Source: Undaria pinnatifida (Eukaryota > Sar > Phaeophyceae > Laminariales > Alariaceae). From it: a stretch of DNA of 64,000 bases. Positions 1 through 12,214 of the stretch are shown here, piece after piece. The notes under the pieces were generated by a model, which was not told the DNA's origin, made no database searches, and saw only the letters and a list, made by a program, of their open reading frames with translations. Numbering within the stretch: position 1 is the stretch's first letter; every line of letters starts with the position of its first letter. The stretch spans positions 8,087,103 to 8,151,102 of the forward strand of contig JABAKD010000024.1 of NCBI GenBank assembly GCA_012845835.1. Reading direction: 5' to 3'. The position numbers were made by a program, and so were the translations under genes.

Positions 1-1904
1 GCCAGAATATATGTCGCCAGAGCATCGTCCGCAACCCAGTATTTTGCCTCGTGAGCCTCCTGGTCAGGCCATGGCGGTATCGCGTGGCTCTTGCCGTGAG
101 CGAGCCCTACGGCGTCCACATACGCTACACCCCGTGAGTCCTACGTCATCCCATGTGCACTCATACCCTTGTGGCCTCAACCCTGGGTAGAACCACTTTC
201 AGCACCAATCAGTTGCCGTAAATCTCGCTCGAAGTGGGCCGTTCGGTTTTTACTGAACAAGATTGACCGCTTTGGGACATATTCTTCCTCTTACGAAATT
301 TACGGTCAAGGTGGGAACACCAGGAATCTATTCGATTTGATAACCAATTAACAAGAAAAATTACTTGTTCCAGGTTCCAAGCGTTCCAATGCTTTTTGGG
401 GGGAGTTGGCGTCGGCCTTAGCAGGAAAATTTCAACAGGAGCATGTTGCACCGCGTTTTTTTGCCGCGAAAAAATCCAAGGTGATTCCAAAAATGCTGAA
501 TTATTCCATAGCGTAGTTTTTTTTTTGTTTATATCTTACTTAAGTAGAGTGAACAGTTCGAGTAGCCCGCTAGCTGTGACATACGATAATTTGCTTTTTC
601 GGCAAGCAAGCGCCGCAGGAGACAGCAGCAGCAGACAGCACACACAACTAGGGCAGTCATCTCACCCTCAGATGAAACTCAGCAGCGTATTGCGTCTGGT
701 ACTCATCATACTTCGCCGCCGCAGCAAGCGGGTAGAGCTCGTTTTGTCCTGTGTGTGGTTTTCGAGCGAACTCTGTTGTTCTGAAAGGGCTGATTCATGC
801 TCCTGGGATCTGCTGTGCTTCGCTGTAGAATCAGGTTTCTTTCTGAGATATTACCCCACCACGCCGTTCACGACTGTGGTAGATACCGGGCCCGCCACGG
901 GTTAATACAAGCAGCATCGTATTTCTACTGGTCATGTTGTTGCTCCACCCCCCTGATAAGGGTTATGTTGTTGTGTGTGGTTTTTAAGTCATCTTGGTTC
1001 TGAAAACTGATTCGATAACTAAAAACTTTGGTGGCGTTGGGTGGAACACGAATACGTGTAGTAAAGGTCGCTTCTTGTGGAGGCCACCTCGCGTCGATCG
1101 AGATGACGGAACCTATTGCCCCCCTCACCGCCAAAAACTAGCAGCATCGTTCTTGCACTACTAATGCCGCTGCCGCACCAAGCGGGTAGGGATAGTATTG
1201 CTCTGTGTGTGGTGCTCTAGACAGCTTGGTGATTTGAAACCCATAGTTTGGTACGAGTGAATCCTCGTGCTCTCGCCTCTCGCCTGCGGCTTGCTTGCTA
1301 CCTAGTACCTTCGGTACAATGTTTTGTTATTTTTCGAACAACCCGCATGAGTGGGGTAAAGAGAAAAAAAAACAGAAGGAAGACACCAGATTTTTTCCAA
1401 AAGTATTTTCCTGTTAAATATACGTAGAAACCCTATATTATTCGGCTCTCGAACCGACGCTTGACGCTTGGTCTCGTCGGAGGGCTTGGCTGTATCTGCA
1501 TGTCTAACCACATGTCACGTTGGTTTATTGCTGCCATCGACCCCCTCATCTCAGCGGCTACCATCGACATACCAGGTAGTAGATAGCCATTTCGTGCCCG
1601 CAGTGGTGTGCAGGGGAAAAAAAATGTTCGGATATAGCACTTTCACCCCATGAGCGACAACATTTCCCTCCATTTGCCTTGACGGAGGATACACCACTAC
1701 CTGGTAGATTTTAGCGTGGAACGCTCGGCCCCACCAGGTACAGCCTTGAGGGGTACACGTGTTCCCTTGACAGTCATGTGTCCTGATTGTTTGCAAGGGA
1801 AGGTATGATGCTGTTATCAACCATTTCACAACGAGATTCCGACCATGCTAGTCTGTGGACAGTTCCAAGGCAACCGATTGTCGTGCGTGTGTCTCCTTTC
1901 TTAC
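1..1904. other. Region without assignable exons (3' side of the CARNMT-like gene)
   Basis: The methyltransferase gene transcribed leftward still needs its C-terminal third after 1905, but I could not find those exons here, so they are probably beyond the left edge. A minus-strand frame is open from about position 147 to the edge (about 49 codons, containing PPWPDQEAHEAKYW); I do not recognise it. Positions about 640-785, 908-1005 and 1140-1240 are three diverged copies of one sequence, each beginning with an AGCAGCA-like stretch and containing TCTGTGTGTGG followed by TCTGAAA or TTTGAAA. Nothing else was recognised. Confidence 0.4.
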
Positions 1905-4900
1905 CTGATCTTGGTAGCAAGCCAGCCATTCACCAGCGGCCATGGAAAAATCGCAACCGTCCCCAGCCTTTTCCAGCAGTGTACATGAGCAAACATCAGG
2001 AACGCTTATGGTCCTGCGACTCAATCATTATCATTCCATCACGACGCAGTGTCAGAGCTATTATTTATAGCGGGGAAAGAAAGCACTTCGGACACATCAT
2101 CTATCCCCACTTGATGATCTAGATCTTTCAGAGACGATCTGCATGGTGTAGCTCATGTTACGGGGTGGGAGCAATACGATCTGCGCGATCTACCACATGT
2201 TTCCTCGGTTGGATCTGTTCCCGGTATGAACAGATCCTGCACAGCATCTCTTGACGGCAAGTACACGATCTACTGTAAACGATCTATATGATGTAGATGG
2301 TCTAGATCGTGATCTGCCCGAGGTGTGATCATTCCATCACGACGCAGTGTCAGAGCTTTTATGTATAGCGGGAAAAAGAAGCACCGAGGGTGATCTTATC
2401 AACCTTCTGGGAAGAGTGTGCAGCAGTGCAGCACCACCATTAGAACCACGGTACGCGTGCGTCGTGTAGATCCTTACGTAGTCCGGGCACATCCTCTACG
2501 CCAGCATCCTGGTCTGCTCTTGTGTGGCCGATCATGTACCGTCAGCTTTTTTCCAACAATGTTTCCGTCTCAAGTCCCAAAGGGATTAGTAGCGCCATTC
2601 ATTTTGGGGGGACAACCATGTGAACAACGCACCCCATCCCAAACACACAATCTAACGCATCGTATTTGAGTCCATGCAATCACCTCATCTTACTATGGTA
2701 GCTTGGCATGTGTATTACTGCATACAGTCTGGGGTCCTCCAGCTTTGAGTAAAGAGCTGAATCTGTTGACAAAGTTCCATCAGGCGAGTATTGCGATATG
2801 AACTGTTGCTTTACATGCAATATAAAAGGCAAGTAAAGGAAATGTAGACAGTCTGCCACGGGCGCTAAGCAGTGTAAAATCGCGCGTCATTCCTCGACTC
2901 ACCTGAGCATGTCGTCGATCTTGAACGTGTTACATCGGTTGTCGATGAATGGACTCAGATTGAATTCGCCCGCCTGCGAAGATACCAGGTAGCTCCTCGT
3001 GGTCAGCGAGGGTAAGCCTTCCGATACTGTTGTATATTACTGCTGTAGTGGGACGAACGCGTGCAAACCGTTCATGCTTACGTATCACACTCGTGGTACC
3101 AATACTATATACTTTTGACAGCAGGCTACCAGATACCTGGTAAGCTGTCATGTGATCGACGTGGACAACTAGAGTCACCATGTCTATTCAAGTTACATGA
3201 GCCAAACATACATCGACTGCCCGAAGAGACCACGTCCCAGCTAGCACCAGGAGCACTGTTCCAATTAGACGAACGCGTGAGAAAAATGTGTTTCTAGGTA
3301 GACCGCACGCGTGGCGGCTGTATCTGGCAGGCGTATGATATACTTGTATGAATACGGCAGCACGACCTATCTATCACCTCGCTTCCAACGTGGCCCTCTC
3401 GACCTACCAATACGTACACACATTGATACCAGTATTACGTACGCATGGTGTACACATATAGCCCTCACCAAGAAAGCCCTCACCTTCTCAACCCCGTTCA
3501 GAATAAAATTGGAGACTATCAGCATGAAATAGCTGAATTCGTTTCCTGGACGGAGGAATTCAGGGGGGTATGATCCATACCAAGGATTAGTAACCTTGCT
3601 CGCATTTTTTGTAGCTAATATTTTGAGGAAAAACGGCGTTTACCTATCATAGGACCACGCAAAACCTCATACCGTATGTCCTTGCTACCCTACAGCGGCG
3701 GTATGGCCTTGTATGGCATCGTATGGCATTGTATGGCATTGCATTGTAGGGGAAGGATGTTATCCATGGCCATGTCACCCAAAGAGCATCGGATGTTAAT
3801 GTTTTCCGAAGGATAGGCGTGAGAGAGTACTGCCATAAGACGGACGTCAACTGAGTCGCCATCCGGTTAAAGAGCATTCCAACGAAACAATACAAAGTAC
3901 AGAGCACACACTGATGTGCCATGTGCCGGGTATATTTCGGTACGTACCAGCGCAGCCGTAGCCCCTAGCCACAATCTCTAGCATCAAGCGTCCCAAGCCA
4001 GCGCCGGGCACCAGGACCGTTTGAGTTCCTTTGAGGTCAGGATTAAGTGGACAAAGTCTCTCTAGCTCTTCGATCACAGGTGAGTAAGACTGGCGCCGCT
4101 CCTCCTCCCCCTCTTGGCTCCAGTCTCGCATGCATTGGTGTAGCGTGGTGTTAAGTTTATCAACTTGTCTTGCTGATGTCCTCGACGGGCCTGCGCCCGG
4201 AGCGCCCACGGGCCCGTCTTGGTCGATCGGAAATGGGCTGTTTCTGTCTTGAAACTCGATAACCGCGTCCAAGAAGACCTGATTCCTAGCGATGGCCTCT
4301 TTCATACCGACCAGCTTCCTGTTGTGTTTTTGTGGCGCATTCGGGTATGTCCAATTTGGAAGAATTAATATCCGACCGCGGAGTTACAATTAGGTGTAAC
4401 GCACGAGTAACGGGGACGTACAAAGTTGCAGCCGTGGTCGAATAACAGTATAGGATGTATGTACGACACACGACAATAGTAACCTACAAGGTTATGCGGC
4501 TGACGCCGCGCGCTCAATGGAGCGGATCCAAGACCTTGACAGCGCGATAGTGGCTGATAGGAAGACACGGAAAATAGCAACGTTTTGCATTAATCCGGTA
4601 GGTCACCGGCACTAGGGATAGTGGCCGATAACCGCAAAGAGCCGACTTTGAATCAGCGCGAGGGTGGCCGATAGAACCACACGAAAAATAGCAATGTTTC
4701 TCACGAAGGTAGTTCACCAGCACTAATAGCAATAGTGGCCGACAGGACCACACATACAAGAAATACAATTTTGATATCAAGACGGCAGTTCCTTTCGGTG
4801 CGGTTGACAACCGCGAAAAACGACCTTTAAGAAATTCGCCAAGAAACACAACACTCCTCTGAATCTGAACATATTACGGGTCGAAGCCACGAAAAGAAAA

Positions 4901-7900
4901 ATATATCTGCACTATATTCTACACACCAGGAGGTGCATATACCTCTACTATTATTTGGAGAGAATAAAGACATGCCTCCAAGAGCGCACGCAAACCAACA
5001 CTGCCCAAAGTATCCCCAGCGAAGGCAAAACCGCCCGAACGCAACTCAATACTACATCCCCGGCTCCGGGAACAGAACGAGCTGTGCGATGAGTAAAGCT
5101 TAAAGGTAATATCGGCCAGGGTCGTTCTACTGTTAGGACTAGCGATGGATTCGTTCTTGACGTAGAAACAGGCAAGTAAATGTCCCATGCTCGATCCCTG
5201 GGGAAAAAATATTTAGAAAATCAACCAATCCGAACAGGGCAAATTGCCCCAAAAAACTATTCAGTGATGCTGCCTTTCAAACAAAAAAGACAAAAGATGT
5301 GCCGTGTTATGATCGACGTAGCAGCAGGGCGGCGTACAAGCACCAGCCGCAGATTTTGTAAAAAACAAAAAAGTTGAACAAGCGCCGAGGAAGTGTTGCT
5401 CGGCACCACTCAGAGTAGCAGCGTTCCACAGGGGTGAGTTAGCATCGGCGGAGCACATAATTGTCTCGCGCAAGCTCCTGCGCGATGGCCGACAGAAGGC
5501 CAGTGGATCCCTTGCTGGGCACGCTTGAAGCCAGGGGTAGTCACCCCGCTGCTGCTGCTGCCTTGCGGGCAAACCTGGATGGTGCAGCCGGCGATGGCGC
5601 TGCCGCTGCTGCCTTTCTTGGCACGATCGAAGCCGGGGCTGAGGAACCCGCTGCTGCTGCTGCTGCTGCTGCACAGGATACTACCATCTATGCGTATCGC
5701 ATCGGCTGCGTGTTGCACATCTTGCACCTCGCTCGTGTTCCCAGTACGCGCTAGGTATGCTTGCTTGGTTCGCTTTGTATATACTCTTTTTCCCCTCTTT
5801 TTTGGGTCTAGTCCCGTGCTGTGTTTTCGAGTTGCCGATGAGCATTTTTTTTCAACAAAATGTATGTCGTGCTATCCGAAGAATCACTCAAGTGGGATTG
5901 AATGACTCAAGTGGGACAACTTTTGTTGCAGATTTCTTGGCGGCTAATTGATGGATTCAAGCGCGGGTGGCTTTGTGTGCGCACGGTCCTAGCGAAGGAT
6001 AGGGCATGCTTAGATTAAGGTGTTATGTCATAGACTGCTTCCCCAAGACAGAAATATACGAATTGAACATCAAGATCGAGTTTTCCCGCACATTTCCAAT
6101 CGGATACACGGAAAAAAACACTGCAGAAAAATGAGTAATACGTATTCCCCTCGGTCTTCATTGATTACGTGCGTCTGTCGAATGACAGCATCCAATTCGT
6201 TTCCAGTGTGGAGAAAAATGGTATTTTACTGCAACCGTTATTGCAGTCTAACCTCAAGTAAGCAGGGTTGTGGCAGACAATTTTCCAAAAAAAAATCCCG
6301 ATGTTTTGAACGATTTGTCGAGTAGACTGGACATTTTTCTACGTCTAAAACGAATCCATTGTCACCGCTAACTGTATACAATTAAATGCGGTGCAAAAGT
6401 CTCATTTGCGTATTTGACCATAAGGGGCACGTGATTGAATGTGGTGCAGTAGTAGTGTCGCAGCAGTGTTTTTATTTTTAGAGACGATACGGGAAATTAA
6501 TGGAACGAGAGACATGCCTTGCGCAGCAACGAATAGAACGATTAATAGTTCAACGTGAAATCAACGACATACATCAGATGTATTTCGCGCAGCATGAACA
6601 GAACAAAAAAGAGGTTGTACATCAGGAGACCGAAAATAACGCACTACGCCTAATTGTGTTGTACAAGGGCTCCACTCCGCGGGCGGTTGACGCCGCCCGC
6701 TACGCTCGCGTAAGGAAGAACAAAACTAAACGTGAAGGAGGCATAAAGAAGAGACCCATGATTTGATGCAACTAGCGATTTGACAGTGCCAAGAGCTACT
6801 TGTGCAGAGTTGATTGTCATGTGCTGTGATGTGTTCTTGTTGGCGATTTCACGTTATAATCAGCAGTACGGGCGTAATTTGCGAAAAAATATATAAAGAA
6901 GACCGATAGGGGAGAACCAAACGAAAAAACCAAAAGACGAGTACACACGTACATACATACTGGTACCTGGCTGGCACCTACTTCGCATGATACGTGGTAC
7001 TGTATGTTCGAAAGAAAGCACAGCGCAGCATGGCACAGCACCTCATCGCAGGGCAAGGCACGGCACCAAACGGCACCAAACGGCACCGCGCTACGCCGCT
7101 GAGCTATAGCTGGGCTGAACTGAACTGGGAATGCATTTTTTGTGATTCAGCAGTGATGTAGTACGTACAAACCTGGTGTAGTAGTATCGGTACCTGGTGT
7201 GGTGATTCGAACGATACCTGGCATGTACGAAAGAGTATGTACAGCAAAACACGCAGCACGGCACAGCACGGCACAGCACCGCGCCGCATGGCAGGGCACA
7301 GCATATCACGGCACCGCACGGCGCTGCGCTGCTGAGCTAGCGCTGCGGTGCGCCGCTGAGCTGAGCTGATGAGCCAAACCGACTGAGCTCAGCTAAGACC
7401 TGGTATGATGATACCTCGTGCAACTAAACACAAAAAGGTGAAGGAAGAAACCAAAGAAAAGCTGGACAGCTCCGCAAGTAATGGAACGAGGCGGTGTTTC
7501 GGTAGGTCTTGATAGGTCAGGGAGGTACCAACGGAGCTCGCTCAGGGAAAATACGAAAACAAGTAAGTGTATGCTGACATTTTGACACCACTCCTGTGCT
7601 GATATTACAGGGGACGAGTCGGCAATGGAAGGCACAAGTGAGTGGGGTGAGTGCAGACTGGCAACAACAATAGAGCAGCCGTGAGCACAAGAAGTGCCAC
7701 GATCAGTTCGCTGTCAGAAAAAACATCACAAGGCTAAAACGTCCAAAAAATAAGGATAACAACATAATCGAAAACAACAACGGTAAAAACAATAGACATG
7801 CCTTGCGCAGCAGTAAATATAACAATGAAACAAGCAATCAATGTGAATTCAACCATAAATCAACTAAAATACCCAGCATCAACAATAACGTATGCTGACA

Positions 7901-10900
7901 TTAGGACACCGCTCTCATTTCTCTGCTGCTGGGATAACCGGGGACGGGAGTGCATTGAAGAGTCGAATCAAGCATGGAATACGTGCAGGTAGATATAGGA
8001 TTATACGGTCATATTGTGCGTGCAGGTACAGGAGGCGCGTGTACGGTCTCCCAAGGCATCGAGAGAGAGGTGAAAGGAGCCGACATATCATACATCGAAA
8101 AACGCTTCCACCGAAGGTATCGAGAGAGGGGGTAAAACGAGCCCACGTACGTACGCCGAAAAAAGTCGCAGCGTTATATCGTCATTTTCTCACCTCGGAT
8201 AAGGTAACACTTAACGTTCGACACCCATGTTACGATTCAGCGGGATTTTTTTGTAACATTACGTTACTACGTTATCCGTTTTTTGCTCCACATTAAATAA
8301 TGTTACTAGGTTTCGATATCGGCAGTAGATCACTCAAAAGCATGTTAAGAGTGCCACGTTGCATCAGAATTGGCAGCAGCGTTATGATCGGCAGTCGTGG
8401 TGTGTAACGTAATGTTACGGTGTTAGCGGAATTCTTAGTTACTGTATTAACACACCTTAGATGGATAACGTAGATGACCAATATGACGCTAACATTGTGT
8501 CTCTGTGTTATCTTCTAAGATGGTATACCCTGGAAGGATACGATATCATCCCACCCAAAAAAACGACTTCCAAATGTGGAAACCCAAAACAGGGGACAAA
8601 AATGAACTTTCCCGGAAGTACAACGCCTCCGACATTTTGGGAAGCCCCTCCATCCGGTTCACGCATCATATCCCTGGGGGGGATATCCATGGTGGTCTCT
8701 TCGGAATCAAGAAGAGGGTAACACAATGGTACCCCGCGATGTCGCGTTTAGTGTAACACTAGTAACATATGTTAGGTCCCTAAGAGACTGAAAACAATAG
8801 CATTGTAACATTATGTTCCAACCGTAACACAGTGCCATACTGTTATGTCCGACATTCATTTTAGGTAACACAGTAACGAGACGTTACAGAAAGCTCTTTA
8901 ATGCGAGTAAGAACGGTGATAATGGAAACTCGATAGTTTAACCAAAAACGTTCCAAACTTTTTTTTAATTGTATGCAGAAAAATTCCCGGTAAGGAAAAA
9001 ACAACAAAAAAATAAAACATTTTTCTGGCTCTTTTTTGCCAAGCGGCCCAGTTGGTCAATGTCCATCAAGCCTCAATAAAAATTGTCCACCAACCACGAT
9101 CGACCTTCGATCTCGAGATGAAGACCACAGCACAATCACTTCTCTTCGTTCCGGACATGGTCACATGAGTGTAGGTGACAGCGCTGAAGAGTTAATATGG
9201 ATCCATGCCGTAGGGCGTGAGAGGTTGCTTGTGTTGTCCTGTGGTCTTTGTCAAATCCGCTCAAAACTCCATGTTTGCCCGTTGGGAGACGATCGAGAGT
9301 TTTGTCTCTGTTTTCCACACACCAGTCGCCTAATGTATTCTTAACAGACGCCTGGTCAGCGCCTGTCACACATCACCGGCCGTAGTGTGAGCACTGTACA
9401 CCAAGGGTGGGTCGGAGCCCCTAAGGAGCTTGCCACTTTCATACTTCACGACGCTGTCGTTGGTTTCGTCGAACAAAGTGTGTGGACGACACGAAATCAC
9501 GTTGCGTCTAGTCCAAGATCTGCTTGACAATTTCTCAGGTCAATGTTGGCCAAAATCGCCGCCAGAAGTTCATTTTTTCAAGAAAATTGGAAAGTTCCAA
9601 AAACAAAATTTAAGAATGGGGCCCATAGGCGACCGTCCAGGCAACGATTGGCCGGGAGCTTCGGAAATTAAACTTTTTCCCTAGACATCCTTTTTTCATT
9701 AGCACCGGTCTAACATGGAAACATTACGTTAGAGGTCCCTCGACATTTAGCTAATATCCTAACAGAGTGTTACTTCGCGACCAGTCCATACTGTAACTTA
9801 GCTAAGTACGGTAAGTGTTATGTTATACGATCCTAAGAAAGAATCTGGGAGGGTTGAATAACATTCGAGTGCCACCATATGTTAGTATTATGGAAAACAA
9901 GACAATCTCCGCTAATCCTATGTTATGGTGTTACGTCCAGATCTTCCTATTAACTAAAATTATCTTAGCATGTTAGCGAACTAGCGAGTCGAGGGAAAGT
10001 GATCTTGTGCATGTTGTGTTGATAACGTGCAAGTCTGGGCGAATCCTAACATTGTGTTACGATGTACACGCCCGATCACGGCTTAACACTATGTGACTGC
10101 ACCAAAGCCGACGAGATTCAGAAGAACCACAACGGTACTGCGTTATAATGTCCTTGTGTACACATTAACACTATTAACATGTATGTTACCGTGTTAAGTT
10201 GTTGCTCCTCAAGTGCTAACTCTATGGTAGGACGTTGCGAAGCCGCCGTGTAAGGCCCTACCAGGTACCTGGTATAACGTAGCTACCGGCAAGTGCTATC
10301 GGAGTGTTACGTTGTCCGAGGCTCGGTAATTATAAACAAATCGAAACATGAAACAAGCCGATAGCAAGCCATAAGCGTAGCATGCATTGTTGTGTGCTGC
10401 GCGTGCACACCAGTGCACGCTATTATGAAGACCACAATTTATCTCTACCCTTTTTTTCCATGCCTGTACGCACATGGGTCTCAAAAGACTCCTGCTCATG
10501 ATATAATAACGAGGCACGAGAATCGCGCAGCGCGAGCCCTATTTCTTGGTTTTCCGAAAAAAAAAAAAGTTTTCATATCGGACCGCATACGAGGGTAGGG
10601 TGCCTTGAATTAGTTTGTATTGGTGTTTGTGTTTGTGTTTGTGATTGTGCTCGTGTTTGTGCTTGTGCTTGTGCTTTGTAGACACGCCTGGGTCAGGTAG
10701 GGTCTATTGACCAGATGTTGTCCCCCCTTGGCCTAAGGGGCTGGTCACAGCTGCTGTTTCGATCCGTACCGAAAAAGTCCCTGACTAACTTCAGTGCGTT
10801 CAACCAGAGTTATCGATAACCATAGACACGCCTGGGTCAGGCAGGGTTTATTGACCAGATATTGTCCGCCCTTGGCCTAAGGGGGGTTGGTCTACGCCAT

Positions 10901-11843
10901 TTAGGTGCTTGTAAGAGAGATAAGTTGTTGTGTTTTAGATTCAAACACGACAACACAAGCTATCTTAAAATTCATCCCTGGATCCCTATACCAGCATCCA
11001 GAAGATAAATAGAGACCCCTGTCGTCTTCAGATCCAGTCAACGCTCACATCAGATCCTCAACAGTCAATCACCAAGAAGATTAGCTATCATATCTTATCA
11101 CCAACACTACACACTCTCTGGCGCTCCACTGTCCACAGTTTGTGCCTTTGCTTGTGCTTGTGCTTGTGTTGGTGTTGGTGTTGGTGTTGGTGTTGGTGTT
11201 TGTGCTTGTGTTTGTGTTCGTGTTTGTGTTTGTGGGTTGGGCTTCGTGTGCCGTGCTGCTATTACTACCGCTGCCACACCTTCTGCTTCTGCAGGCTGCT
11301 GCTGACTCTAATGCCGCTCCTACTACGAGTACAGCACCAGTCGTACGAGTACCGACTTTTTTTTCACTGAAAACAGAACGTAAAAATATCAAACAGCGTA
11401 GATGTTCGTTCGCGTTGGTTTGTTCAGTTCGCATCTTCTAATCTGTCTACCAAATGACCAGGTATGCTGTTTGTGCTGTTATTTCGATTGCTGGTCTTCC
11501 CTGTGTTTTTGGTAAGCACCCAGCATCGCATATTGGACTACTGCAGGTATAGAGGCCACGCCTCATTATTTACCAATTACTAGTACGCAAAACACGAACA
11601 CCACAACACAACACACAACACACCCCTTGTTGAAGAGATTCAAATGAGAAGAAGACGCTCGTACCTGGTGATCATAGGCGTAGACAGCATCTTCGCTTGC
11701 GATGGGGGCAGCTTGTCATAGTGATCCTGAACTCTCTGGACCTCTTGTTGCATGTACGCCGAGTACTCGACGAAGGCGTACCGGACCTCCATGTAGTGCT
11801 CTCTTTCCAAGTCACTGCTTTTGTCTTCGTTGCGCGACTCCAT
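1905..11843 (-). CDS. CARNMT1: Carnosine N-methyltransferase-like (N2227 family) SAM-dependent methyltransferase, 3' incomplete
   Basis: Five exons with matching phases: 11665-11843, 3948-4318, 3484-3545, 2903-2973, 1905-2004. The product resembles CARNMT1/N2227 enzymes, which transfer methyl from S-adenosylmethionine to carnosine in animals; the substrate in an alga is unknown. Visible family signatures are an N-terminal helical part (EREHYMEVRYAFVEYSAYM), then CMRDWSQEGEEER, the SAM-binding VLVPGAGLGRLMLEI (about residues 161-175), NEFSYFMLIVSNFILN, SPFIDNRCNTF, PDVCS and DFSMAAGEW. About 261 residues are present, against roughly 400 in the family; the post-FSMAAG part was not found. The start is uncertain: ATG 11843 lies 12 bases inside a possible acceptor (exon from 11855), so another 5' exon may exist. 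Intron 1 is about 7.3 kb and repeat-filled. Family assignment is strong; the full gene model is not. Confidence 0.83.
2028..2386. repeat. 58-bp direct repeat pair and GATCT-rich tract
   Basis: Positions 2028-2085 and 2328-2386 are near-identical (both start ATCATTCCATCACGACGCAG) and lie 300 bases apart. Between them is an AT-rich tract dense in GATCTA/GATCTG words. A related GATCTATATGATCTA tract occurs at 25745-25800, so this is a dispersed sequence. It sits just upstream, in transcription terms, of CARNMT-like exon 1905-2004. Confidence 0.6.
6662..6732 (+). repeat. Dispersed hairpin repeat, copy 1
   Basis: A strong stem-loop, GCGGGCGG-loop-CCGCCCGC, is embedded in a longer conserved sequence starting TACAAGGGCTCC and ending in a GTAAGGAAG-like stretch. 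The same sequence occurs in the opposite orientation at 21575-21640, and a weaker relative lies at 4483-4515. Conservation beyond the stem suggests a mobile or recombining hairpin rather than a simple palindrome. Confidence 0.6.
6955..7370. repeat. Duplicated GGCAC-rich segment
   Basis: Two copies of about 160-190 bases (6955-7110, 7185-7370) share the order GGTACCTGG, CGAAAGA, GCACAGC/GGCACAGCACGGCAC tracts, GCTGAGCTA. The GGCACNGCA runs give long but meaningless open frames on the minus strand. Both copies begin at the dispersed ACCTGGTA-type motif. Confidence 0.6.
8190..10320. repeat. GTTAC/TAACA-rich intronic domain
   Basis: Short words GTTAC, GTAAC, TAACA and TGTTA recur every few tens of bases over 2 kb (for example around 8200-8290, 8400-8450, 8750-8890, 9720-9800, 10140-10200), broken by a plain stretch at about 8950-9700. 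The spacing is irregular, so it is not a simple satellite. The same vocabulary forms a regular tandem array at 20960-21510. Confidence 0.55.
10680..10890 (+). repeat. 65-bp direct repeat pair
   Basis: AGACACGCCTGGGTCAGG begins both 10680-10745 and 10825-10890; the copies stay about 90% identical through CTTGGCCTAAGGGG. They lie between two GTGTTT-type hexamer arrays in CARNMT-like intron 1. Confidence 0.7.
11137..11235 (+). repeat. Hexamer microsatellite (GTGCTT/GTGTTG/GTGTTT)n
   Basis: About sixteen tandem six-base units of GTGNTK type; a shorter sister array is at 10617-10677. They produce spurious Leu/Val/Cys or Asn/Thr repeat open frames, which I do not treat as genes. Confidence 0.85.
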
Positions 11844-11855
11844 ATTGTACTCGTA

Positions 11856-12214
11856 CTGCACTTAGATAGTACGTACTGGGTACGAAAAATCCCTAGATAC
11901 TTACAGTCTCGACTACGTCCGCAAGTAGCAATGTAGCCTTGCAAATCAAAAAGGGCCCAACAGCCTGATTCCGCCGGCAACTATCCGCCACTACTTCCTG
12001 GCTGGGACCCACCTGCCCTGCACTCGTACTGCTGGAAACACCAGCTTAACACTGGAACAAGATCCGCCGCACCGTATTCCCTAGTCCCTCTCCATAAACG
12101 CTTCGAATTGACGTACAAATCCTCCGCTCAAACGCAGTGAAGGCAGAAGAATCAAGTTGGTGTACCTACGGCCTACGGCACAAGTTTGACGAGAAACCTC
12201 GAGCTCCGTGATGC
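11856..12214. promoter_or_regulatory. Putative bidirectional promoter interval
   Basis: The CARNMT-like gene reads left from 11843 and the DysF gene reads right from about 12215, so both 5' ends fall in about 370 bases. No core-promoter motif was recognised. A minus-strand frame at 12081-12263 ends at a GT and could be a 5' exon of the methyltransferase, which would make the two transcripts overlap. The arrangement is observed; promoter function is inferred. Confidence 0.35.

Larger units (their letters stand above)
4319..11664. other. 7.3-kb first intron of the CARNMT-like gene, repeat-filled
   Basis: No exon was recognised here. It contains imperfect tandem units around GTGGCCGATA (4540-4800), a CAG/GCTGCT-rich patch (5540-5680), a hairpin repeat (6662-6732), a duplicated GGCAC-rich segment (6955-7110 and 7185-7370), a 2-kb GTTAC/TAACA-rich domain (8190-10320), a 65-bp direct repeat (10680-10745, 10825-10890) and GTGTTT/GTGTTG hexamer arrays (10617-10677, 11137-11235). 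Open frames such as 6500-6766 (+) show no family signature and look like chance. Confidence 0.6.

Noticed and set aside
11137-11441. Leu/Val/Cys-rich plus frames and Asn/Thr-rich minus frame
   Set aside because: They are translations of a hexamer microsatellite.
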